A stretch of 64,000 bases of DNA, taken from Streptomyces sp. CoH27 (lineage in GTDB: Bacteria > Actinomycetota > Actinomycetes > Streptomycetales > Streptomycetaceae). Both the position numbers and the translations under genes were made by a program. Positions within the stretch are counted from its first letter, which is position 1, and each line of letters begins with the position of its first letter. The notes under the pieces were generated by a model, which was not told where the DNA came from, ran no database searches, and worked only from the letters and a program-made list of their open reading frames with translations. Positions 23,981 to 31,098 of the stretch are shown here, in pieces. The stretch covers positions 121,849 to 185,848 of the forward strand of contig NZ_JAIQYY010000021.1 in the NCBI RefSeq assembly GCF_020181035.1. The letters run 5' to 3'.

Positions 23981-25857
23981 CCGGCCCCGTTCCCGGCCTT
24001 CGACAGGCGCGCCACCGGGTTGCCCTCGGCCGAACTGTCCGACGTGAACGTCAGATCGTCGCCGACCGGGGTCAACTCCACCTGATGGGGGGTCGGTACA
24101 CAGTGCCCGGGGTTGTCCGGGGAGCCGGCCGAGGTCGCGAGGAGCTGTGTCTTCGTCACCTTCTTCAGGGTGAGGATGTCGGTGCACACGCCGCCGATCT
24201 GGTCGGTCTGCCGCAGCTGTCCCAGCTTCTGCCCCACCGCCGCCTGGTGGACGGTGAGCCGGAACGTGCCCATGGGCAGCGTGCCGCCGAGGCCGGTGGC
24301 CTGGCCTTCCCAGGTGCCGAGGTAGCGGGCCGGGATCACGCCGGGCCGGGAACCCGTGCCGTTGCCACCGCCGTTGACGTCGCCGCCCCCGGTGCTGCCG
24401 CCACCGCCGGTGCTGCCGCTGCCGGGGTCTTCGGTCGGCGCCGAGGCGCTGGGGGCGTGGGACGGGATGGCGCCGGCGCTCGTGTCGTGGCCGCCCTGGG
24501 CCCAGGGACGCAGCACGCCGATGGCCAGGGTTCCCACGGCCATCGCCCCGGCGACGGCGAGCACCACCGTGCAGCTCAGCCGCCGCCCCAGGCCGCCGTC
24601 CCCCGGAGCGGAGTTCGCCGCGACGCTGACGGAGACCCGGCCGGGCCGCGAGACTCCGGGGACCGTGGCATCGGGCGACGGCGCCGCGCCGGCCGGCACT
24701 GCGGTCGGTACGCCGGCCGGCACAGCGGGCGGTACGCCGGCCGGCACAGCGGGCGGTACGGCGGGCGGCGGGGGGACATCGGCGGGCACTCCCGAGGGGC
24801 CGCCGAAGGGGCCGCCGAAGGAGCCCCCGAGAGACCCCCCGGGATGCATCACGGGAGGAGGACCGAAGGCCCCGGTCCCCGGGACGACGGGGATCTCCGG
24901 AGCGACGGCGGCGTCCACCGAAGCACTCTCGAAAGCCACCGGCCCCGAGTGCACCGTCTCCCCCGTGTCCAGGTTCAGCAGGTGTACGGCGCTGCGGCTG
25001 ACCTGTTCCACCAGGGGGCCCGGCAGCCAGCCGCCGGCGATCAGGCGGGCGGCGCCTTCGGGGGCGAGCCGGCGGCTCACCTCGGCGGGGGCGGGCCGGG
25101 CCGCCGGGTCCTTGGCCAGGCAGGCGGCGACCACCTCCCGCAACCCGGCGCCGAGGGAGTCGAGTTCGGGCTCCTCGTGGACGACCTTGTAGAGCAGCGC
25201 GGCCGAGGTGTCGCCGCGGAAGGGGGGTTCGCCGGTGGCCGCGTGGGCGAGGACCGCGCCGAGGGAGAAGACGTCGGCCGCGCCCGTGATGCCCTTGCCG
25301 AGAATCTGCTCGGGCGCCATGTAGCCGGGAGAGCCGATCGACGCACCGGTGGAGGTCAGGGACGCCGTGCCGTCCATGGCGCGGGCGATGCCGAAGTCGA
25401 TCAGCAACGGGCCGTCGACGGTCAGCAGGATGTTGGACGGCTTCACGTCCCGGTGGACCAGGCCCAGTTCGTGGACGGCCGTGAGCGCCTCGGCGAGGCC
25501 CGCGCCCAGGGCCCGTACGGTGTGCGCGGGCAGCGGGCCGGTGTCGGTGACGGCCGCGGCGAGGGACGGGCCGGCCGCGTAGGCGGTGGCCACCCAGGGC
25601 ACCGGGGCGTCGGGGTCGGCGTCCAGGACGGGCGCGGTCCAGGCGCCGCCGACCCGGCGGGCGGCCGCCACCTCGCGCCGGAAGCGGGCGCGGAACTCGT
25701 CGTCCAGCGCGAAGTGCGGGTGCACGATCTTCACGGCGACCGTCCGGCCGCCCGCGCTGCGGCCGAGGTAGACCCGGCCCATCCCACCGGAACCGAGCCG
25801 GCCGAGCAGCCGGTAGGGCCCGACGGTGGCCGGTTCGTCGGCTTCCAGCTGCCGCAT
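23977..25857 (-). CDS. Membrane Ser/Thr protein kinase (PknB type)
   Basis: The 626-residue product has an N-terminal cytoplasmic kinase: glycine loop LGSGGMGRVYLG (21-32), VAVK lysine, HRDVKPSN (135-142), LIDFG (152-156) and SPGYMAPEQ. A Pro/Ala/Gly-rich linker with repeated PAVPAGVP units leads to one membrane helix (TVVLAVAGAMAVGTLAIGVL). The C-terminal 150 residues or so outside the cell follow a Gly/Ser/Asn linker and form a small domain (YLGTWEGQATGLGG ... EGNPVARLSKAG) with two cysteines (CTD and HCV). It could be a ligand sensor. Start ATG 25857 has GGGGAG upstream. Target unknown. Confidence 0.92.
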   Translation of the reverse strand: MRQLEADEPATVGPYRLLGRLGSGGMGRVYLGRSAGGRTVAVKIVHPHFALDDEFRARFRREVAAARRVGGAWTAPVLDADPDAPVPWVATAYAAGPSLAAAVTDTGPLPAHTVRALGAGLAEALTAVHELGLVHRDVKPSNILLTVDGPLLIDFGIARAMDGTASLTSTGASIGSPGYMAPEQILGKGITGAADVFSLGAVLAHAATGEPPFRGDTSAALLYKVVHEEPELDSLGAGLREVVAACLAKDPAARPAPAEVSRRLAPEGAARLIAGGWLPGPLVEQVSRSAVHLLNLDTGETVHSGPVAFESASVDAAVAPEIPVVPGTGAFGPPPVMHPGGSLGGSFGGPFGGPSGVPADVPPPPAVPPAVPAGVPPAVPAGVPTAVPAGAAPSPDATVPGVSRPGRVSVSVAANSAPGDGGLGRRLSCTVVLAVAGAMAVGTLAIGVLRPWAQGGHDTSAGAIPSHAPSASAPTEDPGSGSTGGGGSTGGGDVNGGGNGTGSRPGVIPARYLGTWEGQATGLGGTLPMGTFRLTVHQAAVGQKLGQLRQTDQIGGVCTDILTLKKVTKTQLLATSAGSPDNPGHCVPTPHQVELTPVGDDLTFTSDSSAEGNPVARLSKAGNGAG

Positions 25858-25964
25858 GGCGCACGCTCCCCCCAACGCCTCCTGGAGAGCAGGTTAGCGA
25901 CCCGGCGCCGCCCGGACAGCAGCCTGGTGGCGTCTGCCGGGCGGCAACCCGGTGCCGACCCGCG

Positions 25965-26813
25965 TCACGGCCGCAGCAGATCCACCTTCACGTCCGCCGG
26001 GAAACCCGTCGTGGGCCCGACCCGGCGGGCGAACTCGGCGACGGCCGTCAGCTGCGGGGCGCCGAAGCTGAAGTCGAGGGTGGTGAAGTACTGGGCCAGG
26101 GTCGCCTCGTCGAAGGCCTCCCAGCGGGCGGCCTGTTCGGCGACCTTGTCGACCTCTTCCAGGGAGAGGTTGCGGGAGTCGAGGAAGGCGCTGTGCACCT
26201 CACGGGTGAGCGCCGGCTCGCGCTCAAGGTAGTCCCGGCGCGCCGCCCACACCGCGAAGACGAACGGCAGCCCGGTCCACTCCTTCCACAGCGCGCCCAG
26301 GTCGTGCACGGTCAGGCCGTAGCGCGGGGCGTCGAGCAGGTTGGCCCGCAGGGCCGCGTCCCCGATCAGGACGGCCGCGTCGGCCTCCTGCATCATCAGG
26401 CTGAGGTCGGGCGGGCAGGTGTAGTAGTCGGGCTGGACGCCGTAGCGCTCGGCGAGCAGCAGCTGGGCCAGCCGGACCGAGGTGCGGGAGGTCGAGCCGA
26501 GGGCGACCCGGGCGCCGTCCAGGCGGTCGAGGGGGACCTGCGAGACGATCACGCAGGACATGACGGGACCGTCGCAGCCCACGGCGATGTCGGGGAAGGC
26601 GACGAGGTCGTCGGCGTTGCGCAGGAACTCGACGAGGGTGATGGGACCGATGTCGAGATCGCCACGCACGAGCCGCTCGCTCAGCTTCTCCGGGGTGTCC
26701 TTGGTCAGCTCGAAGTCGAGGAGCGTGCCGGTTCTCGCGAGCCCCCAGTAGAGGGGCAGGCAGTTCAGGAACTGGATGTGGCCGACGCGCGGCCGGGTGC
26801 GGGAATGGTCCAC
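25965..26813 (-). CDS. mqnA: Chorismate dehydratase
   Basis: MqnA dehydrates chorismate to 3-[(1-carboxyvinyl)oxy]benzoate, the first step of the futalosine menaquinone pathway. The 282-residue product has the periplasmic-binding-like fold of the family and the stretches VGHIQFLNCLPLYWGL, SERLVRGDLDIGPITLVEFLR and GSTSRTSVRLAQLLL. Start GTG 26813. It is separated from the kinase gene by about 100 bases, so it may have its own promoter. Confidence 0.94.
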   Translation of the reverse strand: MDHSRTRPRVGHIQFLNCLPLYWGLARTGTLLDFELTKDTPEKLSERLVRGDLDIGPITLVEFLRNADDLVAFPDIAVGCDGPVMSCVIVSQVPLDRLDGARVALGSTSRTSVRLAQLLLAERYGVQPDYYTCPPDLSLMMQEADAAVLIGDAALRANLLDAPRYGLTVHDLGALWKEWTGLPFVFAVWAARRDYLEREPALTREVHSAFLDSRNLSLEEVDKVAEQAARWEAFDEATLAQYFTTLDFSFGAPQLTAVAEFARRVGPTTGFPADVKVDLLRP

Positions 26814-26915
26814 ATCGCGAGACTAGACCCCGTGCTGTACGGTGCTCGGACCGACCCCGCCGTCGAACGGACTAGCAGACGTTCAAACATCCGGGTGAAG
26901 TGATCTTGACCTCTA

Positions 26916-26943
26916 TTGCTTTCGGCTGCCTGCGTGCTAGGCT
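26916..26943 (+). promoter_or_regulatory. Probable promoter of the cold-shock gene
   Basis: TTGCTT (26916-26921) and TAGGCT (26938-26943) are spaced by 16 bases and resemble a sigma70/HrdB promoter. Transcription would start near 26950, leaving a leader of about 150 bases before the csp start. Long leaders are typical of cold-shock genes. A TTGACC at 26906 is too far from the -10 to be the partner. Confidence 0.45.
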
Positions 26944-27099
26944 CGCCGCAAGTTGCAGTTTGGTTTCCCTTGCAGTACAGAGCCTGCGGAGCATGTGACC
27001 GCGGGCTCTCGTCGTTTTCAGACGAATGCAGTTGTGCAGCACCGTTTCGCACGTGCAGGTTCTGGAGCAGGGCAACCCTTTTGAGCCCAAGGAGGGCTT

Positions 27100-27303
27100 A
27101 TGGCTACCGGAACCGTTAAGTGGTTCAACGCCGAAAAGGGCTTTGGCTTCATCGCCCAGGAGGGCGGCGGCCCCGACGTCTTCGTTCACTACTCCGCGAT
27201 CAACGCCCAGGGCTTCCGTTCCCTGGAGGAGAACCAGCAGGTCTCCTTCGACGTGACGCAGGGCCCGAAGGGTCCGCAGGCGGAGAACGTCACCCCCGTC
27301 TGA
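27100..27303 (+). CDS. Cold-shock protein (CspA family)
   Basis: This is a 67-residue single cold-shock domain protein that binds single-stranded RNA or DNA. RNP1 (KGFGFIA) and RNP2 (VFVHYSAI) are intact and the start MATGTVKWFNAEKGFGFI is canonical. AAGGAGG lies five bases before the ATG, a strong ribosome binding site. Streptomyces carry several paralogues of this size. Confidence 0.96.
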   Translation: MATGTVKWFNAEKGFGFIAQEGGGPDVFVHYSAINAQGFRSLEENQQVSFDVTQGPKGPQAENVTPV

Positions 27304-27339
27304 TCACTGCCTGATCGCAGAACCTGAGTGCAGTACCCA

Positions 27340-27380
27340 AGGAGCCCCACGCCGTAAGGCGACGGGGCTCCTGCCTTTTC
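27340..27380 (+). terminator. Rho-independent terminator after csp
   Basis: AGGAGCCCC (27340-27348) pairs perfectly with GGGGCTCCT (27364-27372) and is followed by GCCTTTTCC. The stem lies 36 bases after the csp stop and 24 before the stop of the convergent regulator gene, so it may serve both. Confidence 0.85.
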
Positions 27381-27404
27381 CGGTCGCCGCTTCCGGCCGC
27401 CGCC

Positions 27405-27968
27405 TCACATGTGCTGCATGATCAGGACGAACTTCGTTCCGGCGGCGAGCGCCTCGTACGCGTGCGGGACATCTCCGCGATACGACATGTAGTCCCCCGG
27501 ACCCAGCTCCACGCCTTCTCCGCGTGGCCCGGCCTTGACCTTCCCTTCACTGACGACGATGTGTTCCGTCGTCCCCGGAATGTGCGGATCGGAATCCCGT
27601 ACGGTTCCCGGCTCCAGCCACACGTAGTAGATGTCCCGGCGGACGCCCGGCGGGCTCGCGGAGAGCAGGCTGGCCAGATAGCTGGACTGCTCGGAATGGA
27701 CCGTGGGTCCCTCGCCGGCGCGGATCACCTGCACGCCGGGCACGGGCGGCTCGACGAGCACGCTGAACGGCACCCCGAGCGCGACCGCGAGCGCCCAGAT
27801 CGTCTCCATGCTCGGATTCCCGCCCGCCGCCTCCAGCTGGGACAGCGTGGACTTGGCGATTCCGGCCCGTTTGGCCAGCTCGGACAGGGACAGCCCGGCG
27901 CGGGCGCGCTCGCGCTTGAGGGACGCGGCGATCCACTCCATCGGAAGCCGGGCGGGCACCTCGGACAT
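27405..27968 (-). CDS. XRE-family regulator with C-terminal cupin
   Basis: The 187-residue product has a Cro/C1-type helix-turn-helix (SLSELAKRAGIAKSTLSQLE, residues about 30-50) and a C-terminal cupin barrel (VVSEGKVKAGPRGEGVELGPGDYMSYRGDVPH) that probably binds a small ligand. The start is ATG 27968 (M-S-E-V-P-A-R-L), with GGAG upstream. It is divergent from azlCD, with GTTCG-containing repeats between them. Regulators of this class next to azlCD commonly control branched-chain amino acid export. Confidence 0.88.
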   Translation of the reverse strand: MSEVPARLPMEWIAASLKRERARAGLSLSELAKRAGIAKSTLSQLEAAGGNPSMETIWALAVALGVPFSVLVEPPVPGVQVIRAGEGPTVHSEQSSYLASLLSASPPGVRRDIYYVWLEPGTVRDSDPHIPGTTEHIVVSEGKVKAGPRGEGVELGPGDYMSYRGDVPHAYEALAAGTKFVLIMQHM

Positions 27969-28025
27969 CTCGTTCGCTCCATCGGTACGATCGTTCGCCT
28001 TGACGAACAGGGCGCTTGCTGTCCA

Positions 28026-28051
28026 TTGTAGAGAACATGCGTTCGCTACAA
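28026..28051. promoter_or_regulatory. Long inverted repeat over the azlC start (probable XRE-cupin operator)
   Basis: The arms TTGTAGAGAAC and GTTCGCTACAA are 11 bp with one mismatch and flank ATGC, whose ATG is the azlC start codon. Additional GTTCG/CGAAC half sites lie at 27971-28010. The operator therefore covers the start codon and perhaps a TGTAGA -10-like element, implying that azlC mRNA is leaderless or nearly so and that binding would block initiation directly. Confidence 0.55.
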
Positions 28052-28825
28052 CGAACACCCTCGACACCCCGGACGCCTCCCGCCCTGTCCGGGGACCGCT
28101 CCCTGCTCCGCGACAGCTCGCTGGTCTGGCTGGCCAGTGGCATCGTCGGCGTCTCCTTCGGCGCGGTCTCGGTCGCCGGCGGGCTGCCGCTGTGGGTGCC
28201 GGTACTGATGTCCGTGGTGGTGTACGCGGGATCGGCCCAGTTCAGCGCGGTCGGCGTGCTGCTCGCCGGGGGCGGCCCGCTCGCGGCGGCGGCCACCGGG
28301 CTGCTCCTCAACACCCGTACCGCCGCGTTCAGCCTCGCCGTGGCGGAGATCCTCGGCACCAGCCGCGCGGCCCGCTTCCTGGGCGCCCACCTCGTCACCG
28401 ACGAGACGGTCGCCTTCGCGCTCGCCCAGAGCGATCCGGTACGGCAGCGGCGCGCGTTCTGGATCTCCGGGCTCGGCCTGTTCGCCGTGTGGAACACCGG
28501 CGTGCTGGCGGGCGCGCTGGCCGGCGGCGCACTCGGCGACACCGCCCGCTACGGCCTGGACGCCGCGTTCCCCGCCGTCCTGATCGCCCTGGTCCTGCCC
28601 ACCCTGCGCGCGGACGCGGCGGTACGGCGCTGCGCCCTGCTCGGCGCCGCGCTCGCCCTGGCCGTGACGCCCGCCGTACCGGCCGGGGTGCCGGTGCTGC
28701 TCGCCCTGGCCGGACTCGTCCTGCACCGGAAACCGGCCGCCGGTCCGGTACGACCCGCCGAACCCGCCGAACCGGCCGGACCCGCCGGACCCGCCGGACC
28801 GGCCCGTGAGGAGGCCGCCCTGTGA
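28037..28825 (+). CDS. azlC: AzlC family branched-chain amino acid exporter, large subunit
   Basis: AzlC with AzlD exports branched-chain amino acids or analogues. The 262-residue product has the family's helices (SFGAVSVAGGLPLWVPVLMSVVVYAGSAQFS; LLLNTRTAAFSLAVAEIL). It ends in an unusual Pro-Ala-Glu/Gly repeat tail (PAEPAEPAGPAGPAGPA). Start ATG 28037 (M-R-S-L-Q-R-T) is preferred; ATG 28016 would extend it into the intergenic region. Confidence 0.88.
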   Translation: MRSLQRTPSTPRTPPALSGDRSLLRDSSLVWLASGIVGVSFGAVSVAGGLPLWVPVLMSVVVYAGSAQFSAVGVLLAGGGPLAAAATGLLLNTRTAAFSLAVAEILGTSRAARFLGAHLVTDETVAFALAQSDPVRQRRAFWISGLGLFAVWNTGVLAGALAGGALGDTARYGLDAAFPAVLIALVLPTLRADAAVRRCALLGAALALAVTPAVPAGVPVLLALAGLVLHRKPAAGPVRPAEPAEPAGPAGPAGPAREEAAL

Positions 28826-29136
28826 ACGCCACCGTCGTCGTGATCCTGGCCCTCGCCGTCGGGACGTACGCCTTCCGGCTGGTCGGGCCGGTGCTGCACG
28901 GACGGGTCGAGATACCCGCCCGGGTGCAGGAGCTGGCCTCGGCCGGGGCCGTCGTCCTGCTCGTCGCCCTGCTGGCCACGGGCGCACTGACCGAGAGCGG
29001 CGGCTTCGCCGGATGGGCCCGGCCGGCCGGGGTGCTGGTGGGCGGCCTGCTGGCGTGGAAGAGGGCACCGTTCGTGGTGGTGGTCGTGGGGGCGGCGGCC
29101 ACGACGGCCCTGCTGCGCCTCGCGGGAGTCGCCTAG
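28822..29136 (+). CDS. azlD: AzlD domain protein, small subunit of the exporter
   Basis: This is a 104-residue membrane protein with four hydrophobic segments (VVILALAVGTYAFRLVGP ... GAVVLLVALLATGAL ... FVVVVVGAAATTALLR). The GTG start overlaps the azlC stop (GTGA), so the two subunits are translationally coupled. Length and pairing are typical of AzlCD exporters. Confidence 0.88.
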   Translation: MNATVVVILALAVGTYAFRLVGPVLHGRVEIPARVQELASAGAVVLLVALLATGALTESGGFAGWARPAGVLVGGLLAWKRAPFVVVVVGAAATTALLRLAGVA

Positions 29137-29140
29137 CCCC

Positions 29141-29280
29141 TGTGCACCGCGGCTCTCCCGGGCACTGTTGTGCACCGCGGCTCTCCCGGGCACTGTTGTG
29201 CACCGCGGCTCTCCCGGGCACTGTTGTGCACCGCGGCTCTCCCGGCCACTGTTGTGCACCGCGGCTCTCCCGGGCACTGT
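29141..29280. repeat. Five-copy 28-bp tandem repeat
   Basis: Five head-to-tail units of exactly 28 bp fill 140 bases between azlD and a methyltransferase gene. Each begins TGTGCACCGCGGCTCTCCC and ends GGGCACTGT; the fourth copy differs by one base (GGCC for GGGC). The period is not a multiple of three. Each unit has palindromic words (GTGCAC, CCGCGG, CCCGGG), and each unit junction can form the small hairpin GCAC-TGTT-GTGC. Near-identity of the copies suggests recent expansion by slippage or unequal exchange. Confidence 0.95.
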
Positions 29281-29307
29281 CAGTCCCCCGCGCTACGGTC
29301 CCTGCCC

Positions 29308-29958
29308 ATGACCGACACCCAGGACTTCCTGACCGCCACCCGCACCTTCTACGACGCCATCGCCGACGACTACGCCGCCCACTTCCAGGGGGAGTACACC
29401 CAGCGGCCGCTGGAGCGCGCGCTGCTCGGGCTGTACGCGGAGCTGGTGGGGCCGGGCGCTGCGGTGGCGGACCTCGGCTGCGGGCCCGGGCGGGTCACCG
29501 CGCGGCTCGCCTCGCTCGGGCTCGACGTCTTCGGGCTCGACCTGTCCGCGTCCATGCTGGCGGTCGCCCGGCGTGAGAACCCCGGGCTGCGCTTCGAGCA
29601 GGGCTCGATGCTGGAGCTCGGCCTGGCAGACGGCACGCTCGCCGGTGTCGTGTCCTGGTACTCCTCCATCCACACCCCCACAGACCGGCTCCCGGCGCTC
29701 TTCGCGGAGTTCCGCCGGGTCCTGGCGCCCGGCGGCCGGCTCCTGCTCGCCTTCCAGTGCGGGGAGGAGCCCCGCCGCCTGGAGCGTCCCTTCGGCCACC
29801 CGGTGACGCTGGACTTCCTCCGCCGCAGCCCGGACACCATGGCCGAGCTGCTCACGGCCGCCGGTTTCACCCTGCTGTCCCGCACGGTCCGCGAGCCCGA
29901 CGAGCGGCTCGACGAGAAGGTCCCCCAGGCCTTCCTGTTCGCCCAGAAAACCGCCTAA
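29308..29958 (+). CDS. Class I SAM-dependent methyltransferase
   Basis: The 216-residue product has the methyltransferase fold. SAM-binding motif I is VADLGCGPGRVTARLASLG, the acidic residue after strand 2 is in VFGLDLSASML, and the FRRVLAPGGRLLLAFQ motif follows. The ATG 29308 is taken as the start because upstream in-frame sequence is the tandem repeat. Substrate cannot be inferred; the convergent neighbour is a LysR regulator. Confidence 0.85.
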   Translation: MTDTQDFLTATRTFYDAIADDYAAHFQGEYTQRPLERALLGLYAELVGPGAAVADLGCGPGRVTARLASLGLDVFGLDLSASMLAVARRENPGLRFEQGSMLELGLADGTLAGVVSWYSSIHTPTDRLPALFAEFRRVLAPGGRLLLAFQCGEEPRRLERPFGHPVTLDFLRRSPDTMAELLTAAGFTLLSRTVREPDERLDEKVPQAFLFAQKTA

Positions 29959-29965
29959 AAGCCGC

Positions 29966-30865
29966 CTAGAAGCCGCCTGGAAGGCCGCCCTGGAAGCGCA
30001 CCGTGTCCGCGAAGGCCCGGGCGGGCGGGCTGAGCGCGTCCCAGCGGCGCACCGCCCAGCCGACCAGCAGGGGCCGCAGCCCCGGCAGCGGTATCAGCCG
30101 CAGCGGTCCCTCGCCGGGCACGGGCAGTCCGGGTACGGCGGGTACGACGGCCCGGCCCGCGCCCAGTTCGGCGAGGAGCAGCGCGGTGTCCCAGTCCGCG
30201 ACGGAGGCGTCGTAGGCGAACCGGGCGCCCGACTCGGCGCAGGCGGCCTCCAGATGGGCGGCGGAGGCGGAGTTCGGCGGCAGCCGGATGAGCGGGACGT
30301 CGGCCAGCTCGGCGGGGTCGAGCCGGGACCGGACGGCCAGGGGGTCGCCGGCCGGGACGGCGAGCACCCATGGCAGCTCGACCACGGGCCGCTGCTCGAT
30401 GCCCCGCACCGGCGGGCCGAGGGTGATCCAGGCCAGGTCGAGGGTGCCGTCGGCGAGCGCGTCGAAGGTGCCGCGGCCCGAACTGACCGTGCGAAACTCC
30501 AGGTTGACCCGGGGGTGCCGGCGGCGGAAGGCGACGACCGCGTCGGACATGAAGTGCCGCACGGTGGTGGCTCCGGTGGCCACGCGGACGTGCCCGCTGT
30601 GCCCGTCGAGCAGATCGCGCAGCTGCCGTACGGCGAGGTCGAGCCCGGAGATGCCCTCGGCGGCCGCGGCCTCCAGGATCCGCCCGGCCTGCGTCGGCAC
30701 GACCCCGCGCGGCCGGCGCTCCAGCAGGGCCACGCCCGTCTCCCGCTCCAGGCGTTTGACGTGCTGGCTGACGGCGGACTGGGTGCGGCCGAGGTCCCGG
30801 GCGACGGAGGAGAGGCTGCCGGCCCGGCACACGGCCACGAACACACGCAGGTCTTCGAGGGTCAC
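29966..30865 (-). CDS. LysR-family transcriptional regulator
   Basis: The 299-residue product has the N-terminal winged helix (VFVAVCRAGSLSSVARDLGRTQSAVSQHVKRLE) and the usual two-lobe effector domain, with a short repetitive C-terminal end (FQGGLPGGF). Start GTG 30865 (V-T-L-E-D-L-R-V-F) fits the family; a TTG at 30874 is possible. TTAGCT immediately upstream could be a -10 giving a leaderless message. Target genes are not evident: the only close neighbour is the convergent methyltransferase. Confidence 0.88.
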   Translation of the reverse strand: MTLEDLRVFVAVCRAGSLSSVARDLGRTQSAVSQHVKRLERETGVALLERRPRGVVPTQAGRILEAAAAEGISGLDLAVRQLRDLLDGHSGHVRVATGATTVRHFMSDAVVAFRRRHPRVNLEFRTVSSGRGTFDALADGTLDLAWITLGPPVRGIEQRPVVELPWVLAVPAGDPLAVRSRLDPAELADVPLIRLPPNSASAAHLEAACAESGARFAYDASVADWDTALLLAELGAGRAVVPAVPGLPVPGEGPLRLIPLPGLRPLLVGWAVRRWDALSPPARAFADTVRFQGGLPGGF

Positions 30866-30922
30866 AAGACCCAAGCTAACACTGGGGTTTGCCGAGGAAA
30901 CCCAAGGATTGACTGAGCCTCA

Positions 30923-30950
30923 GGCCCGGTACGAGGATCGGTACCGGGCC
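30923..30950. promoter_or_regulatory. Perfect 10-bp inverted repeat upstream of the LysR gene
   Basis: GGCCCGGTAC and GTACCGGGCC flank an 8-base loop. There is no T-tract. It lies 58 bases upstream of the LysR start and 148 bases beyond the acyl-CoA ligase stop. It could be an operator or a terminator for the opposite gene. Confidence 0.45.
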
Positions 30951-31098
30951 GCGACCGACCCAGGCGGCAACCCGCTCCCCGCATCACGCCGGGCGTCCGG
31001 ACGTCAGGCGTGAGCCGGCCGGGGAGCGGGTGCCGACCGCTCGCCGGCAAGGCCCGCACCGGCAAGGCCGGCACCGGGAAAGGCCGCACGGAACGCTC

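Noticed and set aside
26906..26911. TTGACC as the -35 of the cold-shock promoter
   Set aside because: It is 26 bases from the -10; TTGCTT at 26916 has the proper spacing.
27116..27314. Second frame overlapping the cold-shock gene
   Set aside because: The CspA frame is fully conserved; the other frame is a shadow with no family match.
29141..29280. CRISPR array
   Set aside because: The units follow each other directly with no variable spacers, and no cas genes are present.
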